In this document: one piece after another, positions 22,443-30,558 of the stretch
Position numbering within the stretch: the stretch's first letter is position 1
How the letters are laid out: every line of letters begins with the position of its first letter
The notes under the pieces: model-generated
What the model was told of the DNA's origin: nothing
Databases searched by the model: none
The model's input: the letters and a program-made list of their open reading frames with translations, nothing else
Source of the DNA: Methylobrevis pamukkalensis
GTDB lineage: Bacteria; Pseudomonadota; Alphaproteobacteria; Rhizobiales; Pleomorphomonadaceae
Assembly (NCBI RefSeq): GCF_001720135.1
Contig: NZ_MCRJ01000032.1
Location: 1-34,150, forward strand
Reading direction: 5' to 3'
Length of the DNA: 34,150 nucleotides
Translations under genes and position numbers: made by a program

Positions 22443-22467
22443 CCCTCCGCGGCCGGGCCGCGGAGGG
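22443..22467 (-). terminator. Perfect 11-bp stem-loop after the binding-protein gene
   Basis: CCCTCCGCGGC (22443-22453) pairs exactly with GCCGCGGAGGG (22457-22467) around a 3-base loop, 10 bases beyond the binding-protein stop on the minus strand. There is no T run on that strand. It probably limits read-through or protects the 3' end of the binding-protein message, so that binding protein exceeds permease, as known for malE-malF type operons. Confidence 0.6.
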
Positions 22468-22476
22468 AGGAGCCCG

Positions 22477-24111
22477 TCAGACGAGCTCGATGTTCCAGGG
22501 CTCGACGACCTGCCAGTCGAGGTTCTTGTCCATGCCCTTGACGTTGGCATTGGCCCAGCGCGACATCGCCTGATCATACCAGGGGATGAAGTTCCAGTCC
22601 TCGCGGAACAGCCGCTGCGCCTTCTGCGCAAGGGCGATGCGCTCCGGATCGTCGGCGGCCTTCGCGCTCGCCTCGATCAGCAGAGCGTCGATCTCCTCGT
22701 TCCTGTAGCCGCCGAGCTTGTTCTTGGCATTCGACGACCCCGAGTAGATCGCCCCCCACAGATAGGTGACGGCATCGGGCACGCGGGTGCCGACGTCGTC
22801 GCGGAAGATCTGGACGTTGGCCTGGTCCGGGCCGGAATAGCCGTCCTGCTGCGGCTTCATCTCCACGGCGGTGATGCCGAGATTCTGGCGCCACTGCTCG
22901 GCGATATACTGGGCGGCCGCCTCGATCGCCGGTGAGGAGATGCCGACCATCATCAGCTTCGGCAGGCGCTCGGGGCCGCCATAGGAGGATTCGGCGAGCA
23001 GCTTCCACGCCGCCTCCGGGTCAAAGGGATAGGGCTCGAAGCTCTCGTCGACGCCGGGCACCGAGTTGAGGATCTGGTCGGCCTTGACGTGCGGGCCGTC
23101 CGGGAAGGAGGCCTTCATCAGGCCGTCCCGGTCGACCGCCATGATCAGCGCCTGCCGGACCTTCGGATCGTCCATCGGCTTCTTGGAGGAATCGAGCCAG
23201 AAATGCTGGCTGGTCGGGATGATCGGCCCCTTGGCGAAGTCCGGGCCGAGATCCTGGGCGATGGTCGAGGTGACGAGTTCGGTGTGGGCGGCGAACTCGC
23301 CCTTCTTCAGCAGCGCCGTGGCGGTGACCGCGTCCTCGACCGTCTGGATCTCGATGCGGGCCAGCTTCGGCTTCGGACCGAAGAAATTCTCGTTCGGCTC
23401 GAAGGCAAGCCGGCCGCCGTCAAGGTCGAGCTCGACAAGCTTGAACGGACCGGAGGAGACGCCGCCGAGATCGGGGCTCCACCAGTCGATCACCTCCTCG
23501 CCATTCTCGTCGCGGGCCTCGGACGGCTTGACGATCGGCACGAGATGGTTGGCCAGGCGCATGAAGAAGATCGGATCGGGCTGGGTCAGGGTGATGACCA
23601 CGGTCTCCTCACCGTCGGCGACGATACCCGGCATCTCCTTCGCCGAACCGGCCGTCACCTCGTCGTAGCCGACGACGCCGGCGAGCACCTGGTTGACGCG
23701 CTGGTGCTTGGTGGACGGCATTGCCGCGAGTTCGAAGGAGCCCTTGACGTCGGCGGCGGTGATCTTGCTGCCATCGGAGAAGACGGCCTTCGGATCGATG
23801 GCGAAGGTCCACACCTTCAGGTCCTCGCTCGGGGTCCAGGCGGTGAAGACATAGGGATGGATCTGGTTGTCCGCGTCGAAATACATCGGCGAGGCCCACC
23901 ACAGCGAGGTCTGGCGCTGATGGGCGCCGCCGCCGCGCAGGGGCGACCAGTCCATGTCGAACACGGGATGAGCGATCTTCAGCACCTGTTCGGCGGCCTT
24001 CGCCATCCTCACCCCGGATGCCATGACGGCGACACCGGCCAGCGCGCTCGCGCCCATCATCAGGGCGGTACGACGGCTGACACCGGGGCGCCCGGTCTCG
24101 TATGCGGACAT
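22477..24111 (-). CDS. Periplasmic solute-binding protein, family 5 (Opp/Dpp type), Tat-exported
   Basis: A 544-residue binding protein expected to deliver substrate to the permeases encoded next. The N-terminus contains a twin-arginine signal, VSRRTALMMGASALAGVAV, with an AKA cleavage site before AEQVLKIA. The family 5 core includes ASPMYFDADNQIHPYVFTAW, DLKVWTFAIDPKAVFSDGS with KITAADVKGSFE, and the VRQALIMAVDRDGL segment. The end DWNFIPWYDQAM is typical. Start: ATG 24111 after GGGGAGGAT. It is the first gene of the operon 24111-16509. Family 5 proteins bind peptides, opines, nickel chelates or oligosaccharides. Given the downstream sugar-acid kinase and the divergent BNR enzyme, an acidic sugar or oligosaccharide is the best guess. 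Confidence 0.92.
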   Translation of the reverse strand: MSAYETGRPGVSRRTALMMGASALAGVAVMASGVRMAKAAEQVLKIAHPVFDMDWSPLRGGGAHQRQTSLWWASPMYFDADNQIHPYVFTAWTPSEDLKVWTFAIDPKAVFSDGSKITAADVKGSFELAAMPSTKHQRVNQVLAGVVGYDEVTAGSAKEMPGIVADGEETVVITLTQPDPIFFMRLANHLVPIVKPSEARDENGEEVIDWWSPDLGGVSSGPFKLVELDLDGGRLAFEPNENFFGPKPKLARIEIQTVEDAVTATALLKKGEFAAHTELVTSTIAQDLGPDFAKGPIIPTSQHFWLDSSKKPMDDPKVRQALIMAVDRDGLMKASFPDGPHVKADQILNSVPGVDESFEPYPFDPEAAWKLLAESSYGGPERLPKLMMVGISSPAIEAAAQYIAEQWRQNLGITAVEMKPQQDGYSGPDQANVQIFRDDVGTRVPDAVTYLWGAIYSGSSNAKNKLGGYRNEEIDALLIEASAKAADDPERIALAQKAQRLFREDWNFIPWYDQAMSRWANANVKGMDKNLDWQVVEPWNIELV

Positions 24112-24505
24112 CTGATCCTCCCCATCTTGCGACGGTTCCCGTTCGCGATTCGCTCCACCGAGTCGCGCCGGGGCCCTGCCGGGCCGTTTCCGTCGTGCGT
24201 TCGAAACATGACAGCATATGTAAACATGTCAAGATTATTTGATGTGGCACTGCGGCAAAAATCCACGGGGTCTGTCAGAAGCATTATGTCTTTGTCTAAA
24301 CAACTGATTTGAGGGGGTTATTTCCCGCATAGTTCGACCGATGCGCCAGAAACAGCCAACTTGACAACTTCGCGCGCCGCACCCAGGGTGCCCCTCAGGA
24401 CCGCCCCGGGCCCGGTCCCCCGCAGCCCGGGATGCTGCCACCAGCCCTTCCGACGCCCGCGCCCGGGGCGTGCGGGCTCTATCCACCCGACGCAAGGAGA
24501 CCCTG
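24112..24505. promoter_or_regulatory. Divergent control region of the catabolic island
   Basis: 394 bases between the binding-protein gene (minus) and the BNR enzyme gene (plus). The middle (about 24200-24330) is distinctly AT-rich. TGACA (24209-24213) and TGTCA (24227-24231) form an inverted repeat around a 13-base AT-rich core that holds ATGTAAACAT (24218-24227). On the minus strand TTGACA (24232-24227) could be a -35 box. TTGTCTAAACAA (24293-24304) is a TTGT-N4-ACAA palindrome close to the TNGT...ACNA form of GntR/FCD operators. These are candidate sites for the GntR regulator at 16509-17273. I see no gene in the region. Confidence 0.45.
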
Positions 24506-25681
24506 ATGCCCGCCGACGCCCCGCCGATGGACGGACTGCTGCGCCCCGCCGGACTGGACGGGGTGACGGAGGCCTGTCTCCCCTCCCCTTGCGTGCAGAA
24601 TCACGCCGCCAATCTCGCGCTGCTTGCCGACGGATCGCTTGCCTGCGTCTGGTTCGGCGGCACGATGGAGGGGGCGTCGGACATTTGCGTGCATCTGTCG
24701 CGGCTTGCGCCCGGCGCCGCGGGCTGGAGCCCGGCCGAGCGCATGTCCGGCGATCCGGCGCGGTCCGAACAGAACCCGGTCCTGTTCACCGCCCCCGATG
24801 GCCGGGTCTGGCTGATCTGGACCGCCCAGCGGGCCGGCAACCAGGACACGGCGATCGTCAGGCGCCGGATCTCTGCGGACGGGGGCCTCAGCTTCGGTCC
24901 TGAGGAGGTGTTCATCGACACGGCCGGCACCTTCGTGCGCCAGCCGGTCGTCGTCACGGCTGCCGGCACCTGGCTGCTGCCGATCTTCCGCTGCCGCACC
25001 GTGCCCGGCGTGAAGTGGAGCGGCGACAACGACGACAGCGCCGTCTTGCGCTCCACCGACGGCGGCGCGACATGGGCGACGATCGACGTGCCGGCGAGCA
25101 CCGGCTGCGTCCACATGAACATCGTCGATCTCGGCGAAGGCGGTCTCGTCGCGGTGTTCCGCTCGCGCTGGGCCGACGCGGTGTATCTCAGCCGCTCGTT
25201 CGACGACGGGAGAAACTGGAGCGCGCCGGAGCCGACCGACGTGCCCAACAACAACTCCTCGATCCAGATGATACGGCTTTCCAGCGGCGCGCTGGCGATG
25301 GTCTGCAACCCGATCGGCGCTGCGGAGGACACCGCGCGCCGGGTGTCGCTCTACGACGAGATCGAGGACGAGGACGACGCCGTGGAGACCGTATCCGCCG
25401 AGCCCTCGTCACAGGGCCGCAAGGCCTTCTGGGGCACGCCGCGCGCGCCGCTGTCGATCCTGCTCTCCGACGACGGCGGCCGAAGCTGGCCCGCCCGCCT
25501 CGATCTGGCGACCGGCGACGGCTACTGCCTGACCAACAATTCCGTGGACGGGCTCAACCGCGAGTTCTCCTACCCTTCAGTGGTGGAGGGCGCGGACGGC
25601 ACGATCCACGTCGCCTTCACCCACCACCGCCGGGCGATCCGCCACATGCGGGTGACGGAGCGGATGATCCGGGGGGAGTGA
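24506..25681 (+). CDS. BNR-repeat sialidase-like glycoside hydrolase, probably cytoplasmic
   Basis: A 391-residue predicted six-bladed beta-propeller of the BNR_2/sialidase-like superfamily. Asp-box repeats are visible: STDGGATW, SFDDGRNW and SDDGGRSW. The opening NHAANLALLADGSLACVWFG with GTMEGASDI is characteristic of the BNR_2 group, which lacks the classical FRIP start of true sialidases. FAFTHHRRAIRHMRV-like sequence (actually VAFTHHRRAIRHMRV) closes the propeller. No signal peptide is present, so it should act in the cytoplasm on imported material. Start ATG 24506 follows AAGGAGA at 24494-24500; a longer frame upstream is not supported. It is divergent from an importer operon with a sugar-acid kinase. 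True sialic acid cleavage is unlikely to be the reaction since no sialic acid genes are nearby. Confidence 0.82.
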   Translation: MPADAPPMDGLLRPAGLDGVTEACLPSPCVQNHAANLALLADGSLACVWFGGTMEGASDICVHLSRLAPGAAGWSPAERMSGDPARSEQNPVLFTAPDGRVWLIWTAQRAGNQDTAIVRRRISADGGLSFGPEEVFIDTAGTFVRQPVVVTAAGTWLLPIFRCRTVPGVKWSGDNDDSAVLRSTDGGATWATIDVPASTGCVHMNIVDLGEGGLVAVFRSRWADAVYLSRSFDDGRNWSAPEPTDVPNNNSSIQMIRLSSGALAMVCNPIGAAEDTARRVSLYDEIEDEDDAVETVSAEPSSQGRKAFWGTPRAPLSILLSDDGGRSWPARLDLATGDGYCLTNNSVDGLNREFSYPSVVEGADGTIHVAFTHHRRAIRHMRVTERMIRGE

Positions 25682-25718
25682 GGCAAGCGAGCGCGGCGCT
25701 GCTGCCGATTTCGACCTC

Positions 25719-25839
25719 GGTTGTCATCCCCGGCGAGCGAAGCGAGGGAAGGGGATCCAGAAATCAGCCATGAATTCCATAGCCAGCTTCTGGATCCCCT
25801 TCCCGGCGGCGCTGCGCACCGCCGCCGGGGATGACAACC
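25719..25839. repeat. Nested inverted repeat between convergent genes
   Basis: Outer arms GGTTGTCATCCCCGGCG (25719-25735) and its reverse complement ending at 25839 enclose inner arms GGAAGGGGATCCAGAA (25747-25762) and TTCTGGATCCCCTTCC (25788-25803). The wording (TCATCCCCGGCGAGCG, GGGGATCCAG) is a widespread alphaproteobacterial intergenic palindrome, as I recall. It lies between the stops of the BNR enzyme gene and the Nit1C operon and would form a long stem on either transcript, serving as a two-way stop or protective structure. Confidence 0.8.
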
Positions 25840-25867
25840 AGAGAGTGATCCGGCCAACTCCCTGAGA

Positions 25868-26757
25868 TCAAACCACCCGCAGCGTGAAGACGTCGGCGAG
25901 TCGTTCGCCGCCGGCGTCCGCACCGTCGCCCGCGCGCAGCAGCCGGCACCAGTGTGCAAGTTCGCCATCGGCCTGCCGCACGCCCATCAGCACCACCCGC
26001 ACCCGGTCGCCCGGCTCGATGTTGCCGGCGTAGACCAGATCGCGCCGCCGCGTCGTCGGCCGGATCTGGCGGAAGAAGGCCCACTCCGCCCGGTCGACAA
26101 AGGCCTGGAAGCTGGAGAAATAGAGGAAGTCGGCGCCGTTGAAATCCTGCGACGGCACCGGATCGATCACCAGCGCCGGCGGATTGCCCGCCACGCCGGC
26201 CACAGCCTCGTCCGGAGAAAAGCCGAGGTGTCGCCAGCCGGCGTCGGCGCCGATCGCCTGCGCGAGCGCGGCAAGATCATCGGGCGCCCCGCCCGCCGGC
26301 ACCGGCGGCAGGCCGGTGATCTCGCGCGGGCGATCGAGCGGTTGCGTCCGGCCTCGCGGCGGGTGACGAAGGTCGAGACCATGTCGACCATGCCGACCGG
26401 GCGACCCGCAGCGGTGAGGCGATGGCGGCTGCGGAAGCGGGTGCGCGACAGCCGCGACAGGCTGCTGTCGACGGTGAGCAGGTCGTTCTCGCCGAGCGAG
26501 GCGAAGTCGGCCTCGTCGATCCGTACCGCGCTGAAGGCGGCGTAGACCGGGGCGCCGCGGCCGTCGCGGAACGCCGGCACCGCATGCCCGGCGGCAAAGG
26601 CCAGCAGCATCCAGTGGCGATGGCCGAGTTCCTTCAGCAGCCAGGTTTCCGACAGACCGCCGAGGCAGAGCTGCGGCATGCCGAGCCGGTAGACCGCCGG
26701 CATGTCCTGCGGCAGCGGCGAAGCCTCGAACACCGATAGCGATGGCGACAGCGTCAT
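25868..26757 (-). CDS. Pnap_2097-family protein, last gene of the Nit1C cluster (one apparent frameshift)
   Basis: N-terminal frame from ATG 26757: VYRLGMPQLCLGGLSETWLL, KELGHRHWMLLAFAAGHAVP, then FSAVRIDEADFASLGENDLL and MVSTFVTRR. C-terminal frame: DPVPSQDFNGADFLYFSSFQ, FVDRAEWAFFR, DLVYAGNIEPGDRVRVVLMG. One base added near 26325-26330 (GGG at 26328-26330 if read as four) joins them into about 296 residues. The pattern matches the family named after Pnap_2097, which occurs with Nit1C genes and looks like a double hot-dog (thioester/acyl-binding) fold, as in LnmK/FabZ-like proteins; that fold is my inference. RBS GGGAGGGA precedes the start, 29 bases after the monooxygenase stop. Biochemical role unknown. 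Confidence 0.72.
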
Positions 26758-26786
26758 GGCGCCCTGTCCCTCCCGTCCGGCGCCCG

Positions 26787-28127
26787 TCAGGAGCCGATCG
26801 CCGCGTCGTTGACGAGGCGGTCGCTCGCGGCGGCCTCCTCGCCATGGCGGGCGAGGATCTGCCGGGCGATGTGCTCGGCGTCGCGGGCGACCCCCGAGAA
26901 GCGGCCCGAGCCCCAGGTGTGCAGCCAGGGAAGGCCGAGGAAATAGGCGCCGTCGACGCTCGTCACGCCGCGGTGATGCTGCGGCTGGCCGCGGCCGTTG
27001 AACACCGGCAGGTCGACCCACGACCAGTCGGTGCGAAAGCCGATGCACCAGACGATCGAGGTGATGCCCTCGGCCCTGAGGTCGATCTCGCAGCGCGGCG
27101 CGGTCGGCGTCCAGACCGGCACGTAGCGCGCCTCCTCCGGCGCCTCGATGCCGTTCTTGGCGATGAAGCCGTCGATGCTGGACTTGATGCTCTCGGACAC
27201 CGCATCCGCCTCGTCGAGGCAGGAGGCGACGGTGTCGGCGAAGATCACGCGGTCGCCGCGGGCGTCGACGAAGTGGCCGTGCAGTTCCATGCCTTCCAGC
27301 GCCCGCTGGCGCAGGTCGATGTCGCGGCCGCCGTCGCGGCCGGTGACATAGTGGTTGGTCTTGTCGCGCACGCCCTCGCGCAGCGGATGCACGTCGACCG
27401 AGAGGTCGTAGTAGCCCATGTCGTAGAGCCACTCGACCACGTCCTTGCCGCGATAGCGCCGGGCCACCCGCGGCGCGTCGCCGAGGCCGAGATGGACCTT
27501 GCGGCCGGCCAGATGCAGGTCCTCGGCGATCTGCGCGCCCGACTGGCCGCTGCCCACGACAAGGACCTTGCCCTCCGGCAACTGATCGGCATTGCGGTAG
27601 ATCGAGGAATGGATCTGGACGACGTCTTCCGGAATGCGTTCCGCGGCGCGCGGGATCACCGGGATCTGGTAGCCGCCGGCGGCAAACACCACCTGGTCGG
27701 CCCGGATCAGGCCGTCGCTGGTGTCGAGCAGGAACCCCTCGCCGAGCTGCGAGACGCGGGCAACCGAGACGCCCTCTTTCAGCGGCGGCGCGAATTTCTC
27801 CAGCCAGCGGTCGAGCCAGGCGATGATCTCGTCGCGGACCATGAAGCCCTTCGGATCGTCGCCGTCGTAGCCGTGGCCCGGAAGCTGGCACTGCCAGTTG
27901 GGGGTGACGAGGCAGAAGTTGTCCCAGCGCTCGGTCTTCCAGGTGTGAAAGGCCCGGTTCTTCTCGAGGACCACATGGTCGATGCCGGCCTTGTCCAGAT
28001 GCCAGCTGACGGAGAGCCCGGCCTGACCGCCGCCGACGACGGCGACCGGCACATGCTGCACGCGGGTGGAGACGTTCATGGCGAGAGATCCTGTGGTGGG
28101 CGCCGCCGCGCGGTCGCCGGAGGTCAT
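26787..28127 (-). CDS. MSMEG_0569-family FAD-dependent monooxygenase of the Nit1C cluster
   Basis: A 446-residue flavoprotein of the single-component FMO type. The FAD-binding motif VAVVGGGQAGLSVSWHL is at about residues 28-44 and the NADPH-binding motif VLVVGSGQSGAQIAEDL near residue 188. VTPNWQCQLPGHGY and FMVRDEIIAWLDRW lie between. The end segment GAYFLGLPWLHTWGSGRFSG is typical of this family. It would use NADPH and oxygen to hydroxylate an unknown intermediate. ATG 28127 overlaps the stop of the preceding gene (ATGA); ATG 28079, nearer the FAD motif and with AGGA upstream, is a real alternative. In published Nit1C naming, as I recall, this is the NitH-type protein needed for cyanide use. 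Confidence 0.88.
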   Translation of the reverse strand: MTSGDRAAAPTTGSLAMNVSTRVQHVPVAVVGGGQAGLSVSWHLDKAGIDHVVLEKNRAFHTWKTERWDNFCLVTPNWQCQLPGHGYDGDDPKGFMVRDEIIAWLDRWLEKFAPPLKEGVSVARVSQLGEGFLLDTSDGLIRADQVVFAAGGYQIPVIPRAAERIPEDVVQIHSSIYRNADQLPEGKVLVVGSGQSGAQIAEDLHLAGRKVHLGLGDAPRVARRYRGKDVVEWLYDMGYYDLSVDVHPLREGVRDKTNHYVTGRDGGRDIDLRQRALEGMELHGHFVDARGDRVIFADTVASCLDEADAVSESIKSSIDGFIAKNGIEAPEEARYVPVWTPTAPRCEIDLRAEGITSIVWCIGFRTDWSWVDLPVFNGRGQPQHHRGVTSVDGAYFLGLPWLHTWGSGRFSGVARDAEHIARQILARHGEEAAASDRLVNDAAIGS

Positions 28128-28411
28128 TCGTCGAAGCCGTCGACCGTGACGGACGCGGCGGGATCGGTGGCATAGCGCCGGGAAGTCGCCTCGATGCGGG
28201 CGAGCTGGCCGAGCGCAAGCGAACAGGGCATGCCGTAGCGCGCCTTCACCCGGTCGGAGGCGATCGACAGCGCCTCGCGCGAGCGGGCGACGAAGTCGCC
28301 GAGCGGGTAGGTCTGGCCGGGGGCGAAATAGTCCTTGATGACCAGCGACGGCGAATAGCAGCTCTCGGGCGTGCCGTCGGGCCAGGTGATGCGGAAGCGC
28401 ATCTCAGGCAT
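28124..28411 (-). CDS. MSMEG_0570-family small protein of the Nit1C cluster
   Basis: A 95-residue soluble protein: MPEMRFRITWPDGTPESCYS, then SLVIKDYFAPGQTYPLGDFV, ALSIASDRVKARYGMPCSLA and ending VTVDGFDE. This matches the conserved nitrogen-starvation-associated family found only with Nit1C genes. Function unknown; two cysteines are present (CYS and MPCS) but form no known metal motif. It overlaps the end of the glycosyltransferase gene by 8 bases and its own stop overlaps the monooxygenase start (ATGA), so the genes are translationally coupled. Confidence 0.88.
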   Translation of the reverse strand: MPEMRFRITWPDGTPESCYSPSLVIKDYFAPGQTYPLGDFVARSREALSIASDRVKARYGMPCSLALGQLARIEATSRRYATDPAASVTVDGFDE

Positions 28412-29566
28412 GGCAGCTCTCCATCAGTTCGGAATAGACGGGAAGGTGGGCACCGGCGACCGCCACCCAGTCGTGACGAGCGGCAACCGCAAGGCCGTGC
28501 CGGGCGAGACCGATGCGGGCCGCCGGATTGAGGGCGCGGGCCATGGCCATGGCGATCCGCTCGGGCGCATGCGGATCGCACCAGAGCGCCTCGTCGGGGG
28601 CGAGATATTCGGTGAAAGGCGCGATCTCGGAGACGACCACCGGGGTGCCGCAGGCCATCGCCTCGATCACCACCAGGCCGAAGCCTTCCTTCAGCGAGGG
28701 AAACACCAGCGCCGTGGCGGCCCGGTAGAGCGGCGGAAGCAGATGCTGCGGCAGCGGTCCGGTCAACAGCACCGCGCCATCGGGAAGGCCCGCGCCAGCG
28801 AGGATCGCGTCGAAGGCGGCCTTGTAGCGCGCGTGATCCAGCAGCGAGGCGCCACCGGCGATCACCAGCCGCGCGTCAGGCTGGCTGGCATGGACGATGC
28901 GAAAGGCCTCGAGAATCCGGACGGTGTTCTTGCGCTCCTCCACGCCGCCGACGCTGAGGAACACCGGCCCGCCCGGCGGCAGCAGGGTCGCGGCCAGTTC
29001 GTCGTCGCTGGCGTCGCGCGCGGGGCGAAAGACAGAACGGTCGACACCGTTGCCGATCCGCACCGCCGCAAGGCCGAGCGCGGTCGCCAGATGACGCTGC
29101 CAGAGACGGCTCACCACGAAATGCCGGTCGCGGCGGTGATTGCCCGCAGCTGCAGGCTCTGGAGATGCGGATCGGCGAAGCTGTCGACGTGATGGACGGT
29201 GCGGGCGAAGGCGCGGATCAGCCCGCGCTCCTTCATGGTCGCCAGCGCATTGGCGGAAATGCCGTCCTGCGCATGCCAGACGTCGAAGCCGCGCGCCTCG
29301 GGCGCCGCGAAGTGGCGCAGATAGTCGGCGGCGCGGATCTCGACCATCGCCGCGACGTCGCTGCCGGCCGGAGACGCCGGGAAGGCGGCGAGCGGGCAGC
29401 GCGCGGCCCGGAAGAAGCCGGTGCCGGCGGCATCCGGCGCATACAGCACCGCCTCCTGACCGAGATCGCACAGCGCCTCGGCCAGCTGCATCGCATGGAC
29501 GACGCCGCCGCGCGGGTTGGTCGAATGGGCGAGGATCGCGATCCGGAGCGGCCTTGAGGTGGTCAT
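28404..29566 (-). CDS. MSMEG_0565-family GT4-type glycosyltransferase of the Nit1C cluster (one apparent frameshift)
   Basis: The N-terminal domain (frame from ATG 29566) starts LRIAILAHSTNPRGGVVHAM and contains DVWHAQDGISANALATM and ARTVHHVDSF. The C-terminal GT-B half lies in another frame: IGNGVDRSVFRP, FLSVGGVEERKNTVRILEAF, RAATALVFPSLKEGFGLVVI and EAMACGTPVVVSE, the E-x7-E donor motif. Adding one base near 29123 gives AATGHFVVSRLWQRHL at the join and a protein of about 387 residues, the family length. The start overlaps the previous stop (ATGA). It presumably glycosylates the unknown Nit1C product using a nucleotide sugar. Confidence 0.85.
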
Positions 29567-30558
29567 TCGGCCGCCTCGCCGAGCGCGGAAGGGGTCGGCG
29601 CGCAGCCGAGCAGCGGTTCGCGCGCAAGATCGCGCACGGTCACGCAGCGGCCCCCCGCGGTAATGTCCACCCGGCGCTCGGCCGTCACCGTCCCGACGTC
29701 GGCGGCCGTGATGCCTGCGCCGGCAAAGCGCGCGATCACGGCGGCCACGTTGTCCGGGGCGACGGCAAGGATGAAGCCGAAGCTCGGAAAGGTCTTGAGC
29801 CAGCGAAGCATCGGCACGCCGTGCGGACGCGGCACGGCGTCCACATCGATCACGGCACCGACAGCCGAGCATTCGCACAGCATCATCGCCGTGCCGACGA
29901 GACCGGCCTGGCTGATGTCCTTGGCGGCGCGCGACAGGCCCGCCTCGGCGATGTCCGGCAGGACCGCCATGGCGGCGCGCAGCCGCGCCGGCGTGGCCGT
30001 TGTTGCCGCCTCGAAATTGTCGAAGGGCTCGCGGTAGCGGCCCGCAAGGTCGATCGCCGCGACCAGCCGGTCGCCGGGGCGGGCGTCGAAACTGGTCAGC
30101 AGCGCCTTGGCCCGGCCGAGGATCGCGACCGAGAGCTGGCGCTGGCCGCTGCGGGAATTGGTGTGGCCGCCGACCAGCGGCACGCCGAAGGCCTCGGCCG
30201 CCGCGCGCAGGCCGTCCAGCACCGGCAGGGCGGCGTCCTCGCCGTCGGACCAGACCGCATCGACCACCGCGATCGGCCGGCCGCCCATGGCCAGCACGTC
30301 GGAGATGTTGACCATCACCCCGCACCAGCCGGCAAACCACGGATCGGCGGCGACGAATTCGTTCATGAAGCCTTCGATCGCCAGCAACAGGTGGCCATCG
30401 CCGTCCGGGATCGCGGCGCAGTCGTCACCCACCGGCACCTCGCCGTCACCGCCGAGGCCGAGCCGGGCGCAGGCGGCGGCGATGTCGGCCTTGTGGGCGA
30501 CCCCGCGGGACGATCCGAGATCGGCCGCCAGCGCGGCAAGATCGAAGGGCTCGGTCAT
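29563..30558 (-). CDS. AIR-synthase-related protein (Sll0787/MSMEG_0567-associated) of the Nit1C cluster
   Basis: A 331-residue member of the PurM/ThiL/HypE ATP-binding superfamily. VPVGDDCAAIPDGDGHLLLA near residue 42, NISDVLAMGGRPIAVVDAVW near residue 83 and VPLVGGHTNSRSGQRQLSVA carry the acidic and glycine-rich residues that bind Mg-ATP. The second domain has GRAKALLTSFDARPGDRLVA and LSRAAKDISQAGLVGTAMML. The superfamily activates amides, formyl or carbonyl oxygens by phosphorylation; here it probably activates an intermediate from the nitrilase or radical SAM step (inference). ATG 30558 overlaps the GNAT stop (ATGA). The frame is intact. Confidence 0.9.
   Translation of the reverse strand: MTEPFDLAALAADLGSSRGVAHKADIAAACARLGLGGDGEVPVGDDCAAIPDGDGHLLLAIEGFMNEFVAADPWFAGWCGVMVNISDVLAMGGRPIAVVDAVWSDGEDAALPVLDGLRAAAEAFGVPLVGGHTNSRSGQRQLSVAILGRAKALLTSFDARPGDRLVAAIDLAGRYREPFDNFEAATTATPARLRAAMAVLPDIAEAGLSRAAKDISQAGLVGTAMMLCECSAVGAVIDVDAVPRPHGVPMLRWLKTFPSFGFILAVAPDNVAAVIARFAGAGITAADVGTVTAERRVDITAGGRCVTVRDLAREPLLGCAPTPSALGEAAE

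Noticed and set aside
24506..25681. True secreted sialidase
   Set aside because: There is no signal peptide, no FRIP motif and no sialic acid lyase, epimerase or transporter set nearby.
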